A DNA stretch of 64,000 nucleotides from Paenibacillus sp. NAIST15-1 (GTDB taxonomy: Bacteria > Bacillota > Bacilli > Paenibacillales > Paenibacillaceae). Within the stretch, counting starts at the first letter, position 1. Each line of letters starts with the position of its first letter. A program made the position numbers and the translations under genes. The notes beneath the pieces are model-generated. The model was not told where the DNA came from. It did no database searches and worked only from the letters and a program-made list of their open reading frames with translations. Where the stretch lies: contig NZ_BBYF01000004.1 in NCBI RefSeq assembly GCF_001894745.1, positions 248,001 to 312,000 of the forward strand, read 5' to 3'. Positions 60,978 through 64,000 of this stretch are shown here, piece by piece.

Positions 60978-61230
60978 CAGCCAGCGAAGGGGGAAAGAAG
61001 TGCCGTACAGACTCAGGCAGGATCTTTCCCCTAACTTTATGATTTCTTGCATATTCAGCTTACTATATGCCTCCTTGCACTTCATGCATATCCAACCATG
61101 GATATCACTACCGTACACACTCCACGCTTCACCTCTTTTTCAAACAGACAAGGGAACGACGCTATCAAGCAATTCACTTATACATATAGAGTAGCCACCA
61201 TGCGCAATCCCCATCACTCCTCCCGCCTAA
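60978..61230. other. Intergenic stretch without a recognisable gene
   Basis: No terminator of good quality and no ORF with family resemblance. The sequence leads into a short-chain dehydrogenase remnant. Confidence 0.45.
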
Positions 61231-61449
61231 TGGAGGCAGAAGAACAGGGCGTATAAGCAGCGGATCAACATTCAAGCGCTCGATGCAACTGATTCGAATA
61301 GCATTGCCGCCACTGCACAATATATCCTTGACACGAATAGGAGCGTTCTTCTTCTCGTGAACAATGCTGGATTTGCAATAGCCGGAAATAAACGACTAGG
61401 ACAAGGAGCAGCCTGTCTCCTTAATCGCACCAACATGCCCGATACGTAG
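61231..61449 (+). pseudogene. Remnant of a short-chain dehydrogenase/reductase gene
   Basis: One frame open from 61231 to the TAG at 61447 reads YKQRINIQALDATDSNSI, then AATAQYILDT, then VLLLVNNAGFAIAG. The VNNAG motif after a beta-strand and the preceding LDATD are hallmarks of SDR enzymes (residues about 50-95 of a normal 250-residue protein). Neither the GxxxGxG start nor the YxxxK active site is present, and the frame ends soon after NNAG. The piece is a deletion remnant with no start codon. Confidence 0.7.
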
Positions 61450-61594
61450 TATGCGAACAAGCACAATTTATAAGAATGAAAATCAATTGTATTATCCATA
61501 AAACGTTCATTTGAGAAAAAAGCGAGGTATGGATACAATACATCATACTCATTCCTGTATGAGAATTTTACTTTAATAAAAAGGATGGTTCCTT

Positions 61595-62551
61595 ATGACT
61601 CACCACGACTACCACCATCTCAACCATGTGAAGGAACAAGTCACTTCGAAGCGTACATTGTGGATTACATTAGCCTTGACCCTATTCTTCACCATTGTTG
61701 AAATTGTGGGCGGGCTTCTGTCCAACTCACTTGCTCTCTTATCCGACTCTGCTCATATGATATCGGATGTTATCGCGTTAGGTCTCAGTATGACCGCCAT
61801 TTACATGGCAACTCGGGAACCCAACCAGCGATATACGTTTGGCTATCTCCGATTCGAAATTATTGCATCCTTCCTAAATGGACTGGCTCTGATTGTGATT
61901 GCAATTGGAATCGTTGTCGAAGGTGTTAAGCGGATGGTTCATCCGCAAGATGTTGATCTGCGGCTGATGCTGATTATCGCTACGATCGGCTTGATCGTAA
62001 ACATTGTCCTGACGCTCGTATTGAGTCATAGCACGAAGGAAGAGGACAACCTGAATGTAAAGAGTGCCTTGTGGCACTTTATCGGTGACTTACTCAGCTC
62101 TGTAGGTGTTATTATATCGGCCATTCTCATCTATTTCACAGGACTGTACGTGTTGGATCCATTGATTAGTATGGTGATTGGGGCCATCATTTGCATTGGC
62201 GGCGCGAAAATCATTCGCGAATCCATCCTCATATTAATGGAGGCTGTCCCTGACAAATACGATCTGGAGGAAATACGTGCGGAAATGAACCAGGTGGAAG
62301 GAGTAGAAGATGTCCATGAGCTTCATCTGTGGGCGGTATCCACCGATCACTATTCATTGACAGCGCATGTCTTCATCCGTGAGGATATTCAGCCCTTTTG
62401 CGTCATTCTGGCTATCAATCATATGCTTAAGGCGAAGTACGGCATTGAGCACACCACGATTCAAATTGAGCATCCTGCCATGCATGATCATGGTGAATAT
62501 GGCAAGCAATTTTTGCAACAAGCGGGGAGCGCAGAAGCTAACCCAGTGTAA
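61595..62551 (+). CDS. czcD: Cation diffusion facilitator metal exporter (CzcD-like)
   Basis: 318 residues with six helices. The metal site is formed by SDSAHMISD near residue 48 and WHFIGDLLSS near residue 158, both with the HxxxD pattern of Zn/Cd/Co exporters. The N-terminus is His-rich (HHDYHHLNH). The cytoplasmic domain (EDVHELHLWAVSTDHYSLTA near residue 240) has the usual His residues. It exports Zn2+ or similar cations against protons. AAGGATGG precedes the ATG. No metal-responsive regulator is adjacent. A terminator follows at 62586. Confidence 0.92.
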   Translation: MTHHDYHHLNHVKEQVTSKRTLWITLALTLFFTIVEIVGGLLSNSLALLSDSAHMISDVIALGLSMTAIYMATREPNQRYTFGYLRFEIIASFLNGLALIVIAIGIVVEGVKRMVHPQDVDLRLMLIIATIGLIVNIVLTLVLSHSTKEEDNLNVKSALWHFIGDLLSSVGVIISAILIYFTGLYVLDPLISMVIGAIICIGGAKIIRESILILMEAVPDKYDLEEIRAEMNQVEGVEDVHELHLWAVSTDHYSLTAHVFIREDIQPFCVILAINHMLKAKYGIEHTTIQIEHPAMHDHGEYGKQFLQQAGSAEANPV

Positions 62552-62585
62552 GAGATACGCCTCGCGAGTATCCTAGTCGCCATAA

Positions 62586-62631
62586 TGGAAAGCAGCCTGC
62601 CGAGTTACTGCTCAGCAAGCTGCTTTCTTTG
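62586..62631 (+). terminator. Terminator of czcD
   Basis: GAAAGCAGC pairs with GCTGCTTTC, with partial inner pairing, followed by TTTG. Confidence 0.75.
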
Positions 62632-62657
62632 TTAGGATATAAGGGATATAAACAGCA

Positions 62658-64000
62658 TCAACCGACTTCTTGCTCGCCTATATGACTTACATGATAAATA
62701 TACGACCCAGGAATTGATTTCATCTGTTCGATCACACCATGATAGGTAGCGTAATCGATCATGTACACATAGGCCCCTGGTAAATCCAGTTCTTCCGCAC
62801 ATTTGTCCGTAAATTCGGAGAGCCACTCTGCCTCTTGGCCAGCAGCCTCCTGCGGTACGTCAACAACTACACCATACAGGTACACTCCATATTGATCAGG
62901 GAAATGCTCCAATTTCTTCTGAACCAGATACGCTTCTTGGATGATAGGGATAGAAGCAAGCTTCTCTCTGGCATCCTTCAGCTCTTGCTCACTCAGCCCA
63001 TGATGGATATAGGTGTTGTCCTGAAAGGTTAGATGCGTACGTTCCTCAATCGCATCCTTGTTCTCTTCCATCCAATCCATCGCGCGTTCCGCATAAGGAT
63101 CAGCTTCCTCATATCGCCCCATGTGAACCAGATAATTGTAGATCCACCGGCACATCTGATTCGTCCGGAACATATCCAGCTTCATCACTCGTTCAAGCAG
63201 ATGAATTCCGCCTTCATCTAAATACTGCAAGCGGATGCGTCCTTCTTCTTGCAGCGGCTCAATCTGATCCACATACTCCTCATTAATACGTTTTAGAAGA
63301 GGAAGAGCCTCTTCGCCGCCATACAGCAATTCCGTTGTATGCGCATAGCGGCACCCCTGCTCGAAGCTCAGCTTGCCTTGCTGCTGAAGCTCTTGCTTCA
63401 GCTCTTCATGCTCCGCCCGTACCGGCGCATATTCGTGGTGTCGCTCTTGCCAGCTTGTTGCAATTTGTGCAATCCAGCGGTTGTCCACTTCTTCCAGCAG
63501 CACCTTGTACAAGCTGCCTAGAAAATATTCTGCCGCCGTAGAGCCGCTTAACGATTCCCATGAAGGAACATGAGGTGCATCAGGAGACTGCTGAATTGCC
63601 TGCAGCCGATCCGACAAGGACGGATGCGTGTCCGTCAGTCCCGTTCGTTCAGCTAGTGCCGCCTGCCCCCATTGCCGCACCGTACGTTCTGGAAGGCCCT
63701 CTTTCAAGAAACGTTCCAACGAAACGTAAATACGAGGAGGTTCCGATACGCGCTGTGCAGCCCGATACTGCTTCGGCCAAAATACTTCCGACAAATAAGC
63801 GCCTAACACATGGATCTTATACAGGGAGGAGGCTGTTACTTCTGCGCCAGCCAGCTGCACTGAGGCGCGGTCTGCACTATATTCGTTCGCCCGCCGCAGT
63901 ACGAATGTATATGCGGAGTAGTAAGGATAGAACTTGTTAAAGAATTTCTTGAACAACCCTGTACCGAACTGATTTTTCTCCTCCAGCTTCCCTACAATCG
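62658..64000 (-). CDS. M48-family metallopeptidase-like protein, partial at right edge
   Basis: The frame stays open from the stop at 62658 to the right end of the window, beyond the Leu (TTG) codon at 63956, so the N-terminus is missing. The visible part begins IVGKLEEKNQFGTGLFKKFF, followed by RRANEYSADRASVQLAGAEV, the third zinc-ligand region (ExxAD) of M48 peptidases, and THPSLSDRLQAI, also typical. The HExxH motif would lie outside the window. About 300 further residues at the C-terminus are acidic and helical and resemble TPR repeats. Probably a membrane-bound protease with a cytoplasmic interaction domain; cleavage targets unknown. Confidence 0.8.
   Translation of the reverse strand, partial: IVGKLEEKNQFGTGLFKKFFNKFYPYYSAYTFVLRRANEYSADRASVQLAGAEVTASSLYKIHVLGAYLSEVFWPKQYRAAQRVSEPPRIYVSLERFLKEGLPERTVRQWGQAALAERTGLTDTHPSLSDRLQAIQQSPDAPHVPSWESLSGSTAAEYFLGSLYKVLLEEVDNRWIAQIATSWQERHHEYAPVRAEHEELKQELQQQGKLSFEQGCRYAHTTELLYGGEEALPLLKRINEEYVDQIEPLQEEGRIRLQYLDEGGIHLLERVMKLDMFRTNQMCRWIYNYLVHMGRYEEADPYAERAMDWMEENKDAIEERTHLTFQDNTYIHHGLSEQELKDAREKLASIPIIQEAYLVQKKLEHFPDQYGVYLYGVVVDVPQEAAGQEAEWLSEFTDKCAEELDLPGAYVYMIDYATYHGVIEQMKSIPGSYIYHVSHIGEQEVG

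Noticed and set aside
61460-61590. Fur- or CzrA-like site upstream of czcD
   Set aside because: AT-rich imperfect dyads are present, but none matches a consensus closely enough to name.
1-64000. CRISPR arrays, tRNA or rRNA genes, insertion sequences and prophage genes
   Set aside because: I looked for regular repeats, cloverleaf-like segments, transposase motifs and phage modules and found none. Subtle or decayed copies could be missed by eye.

Overview
The window looks like chromosomal DNA of a Paenibacillus-like, endospore-forming Firmicute. GC content is moderate, ribosome-binding sites are strong AGGAGG types, GTG and TTG starts occur, and intrinsic terminators are many. Several families typical of Bacillales are present: YwbE, CcdC, a DUF1360 protein, KtrB, YciI and a HepS/HepT-like pair. 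I saw no rRNA, tRNA, CRISPR array, prophage or intact insertion sequence. All calls were made by reading the sequence; no database search was run.

Region 1 (1-18.6 kb) is the most coherent. Its genes match every functional class of the flavin-based extracellular electron transfer (EET) pathway described in Listeria. They are a lipoprotein with one FMN-binding domain (PplA-like), a type II NADH dehydrogenase with a membrane tail (Ndh2), a polyprenyl diphosphate synthase with a short HepS-like partner (DmkB role), a UbiA-family prenyltransferase (DmkA role), EetA (NusG domain II), and an EetB/FmnA-like membrane protein fused to an ECF-type ATPase. A second ECF ATPase, an EcfT and an ApbE flavin transferase lipoprotein (FmnB role) complete the set. 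Inferred electron path: NADH to Ndh2, to a demethylmenaquinone-type quinone, through EetA/EetB, to flavinylated PplA outside the membrane. ApbE attaches FMN, and the ECF module would supply the flavin. A perfect TGTGA-N6-TCACA box sits at about -41.5 of the pplA promoter. A second perfect box lies upstream of a U32-family protein in the same region, so low oxygen or redox state probably controls the locus. Unrelated genes are interspersed: a queuosine-precursor transporter behind a preQ1-I riboswitch at the left edge, a POT peptide transporter and a class III aminotransferase.

Region 2 (18.7-30.7 kb) holds a DMT exporter, a GH20 hexosaminidase, a formate/nitrite channel with a redox-box-like site, and an FAD-dependent oxidoreductase preceded by a guanine-type purine riboswitch. 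Next come a three-gene ABC system whose first gene fuses a degenerate ABC ATPase to a LytTR DNA-binding domain, an MgtC-like protein, and an AT-rich patch with a broken secreted-protein gene.

Region 3 (30.7-49.5 kb) is mostly transport and accessory metabolism: YciI, YjiH, an Fsr-like MFS protein, a TPR protein, KtrB, a xanthine/uracil-type permease divergent from a Rieske oxygenase, CcdC, HrpB, and an MFS pump with its TetR regulator and matched operators. It also contains a radical SAM/SPASM peptide maturase followed by a 27-residue, cysteine-free peptide gene, and a second small gene with a similar core.

Region 4 (49.5-64 kb) carries a YjeM-type amino acid permease, an AzgA/PbuG-type purine permease, tandem secreted erythromycin-esterase paralogs, a membrane PAS-GGDEF protein, a DEAD-box helicase with an RG-rich tail, YwbE, a remnant of a short-chain dehydrogenase, a CDF metal exporter and a truncated M48 peptidase gene at the right edge.
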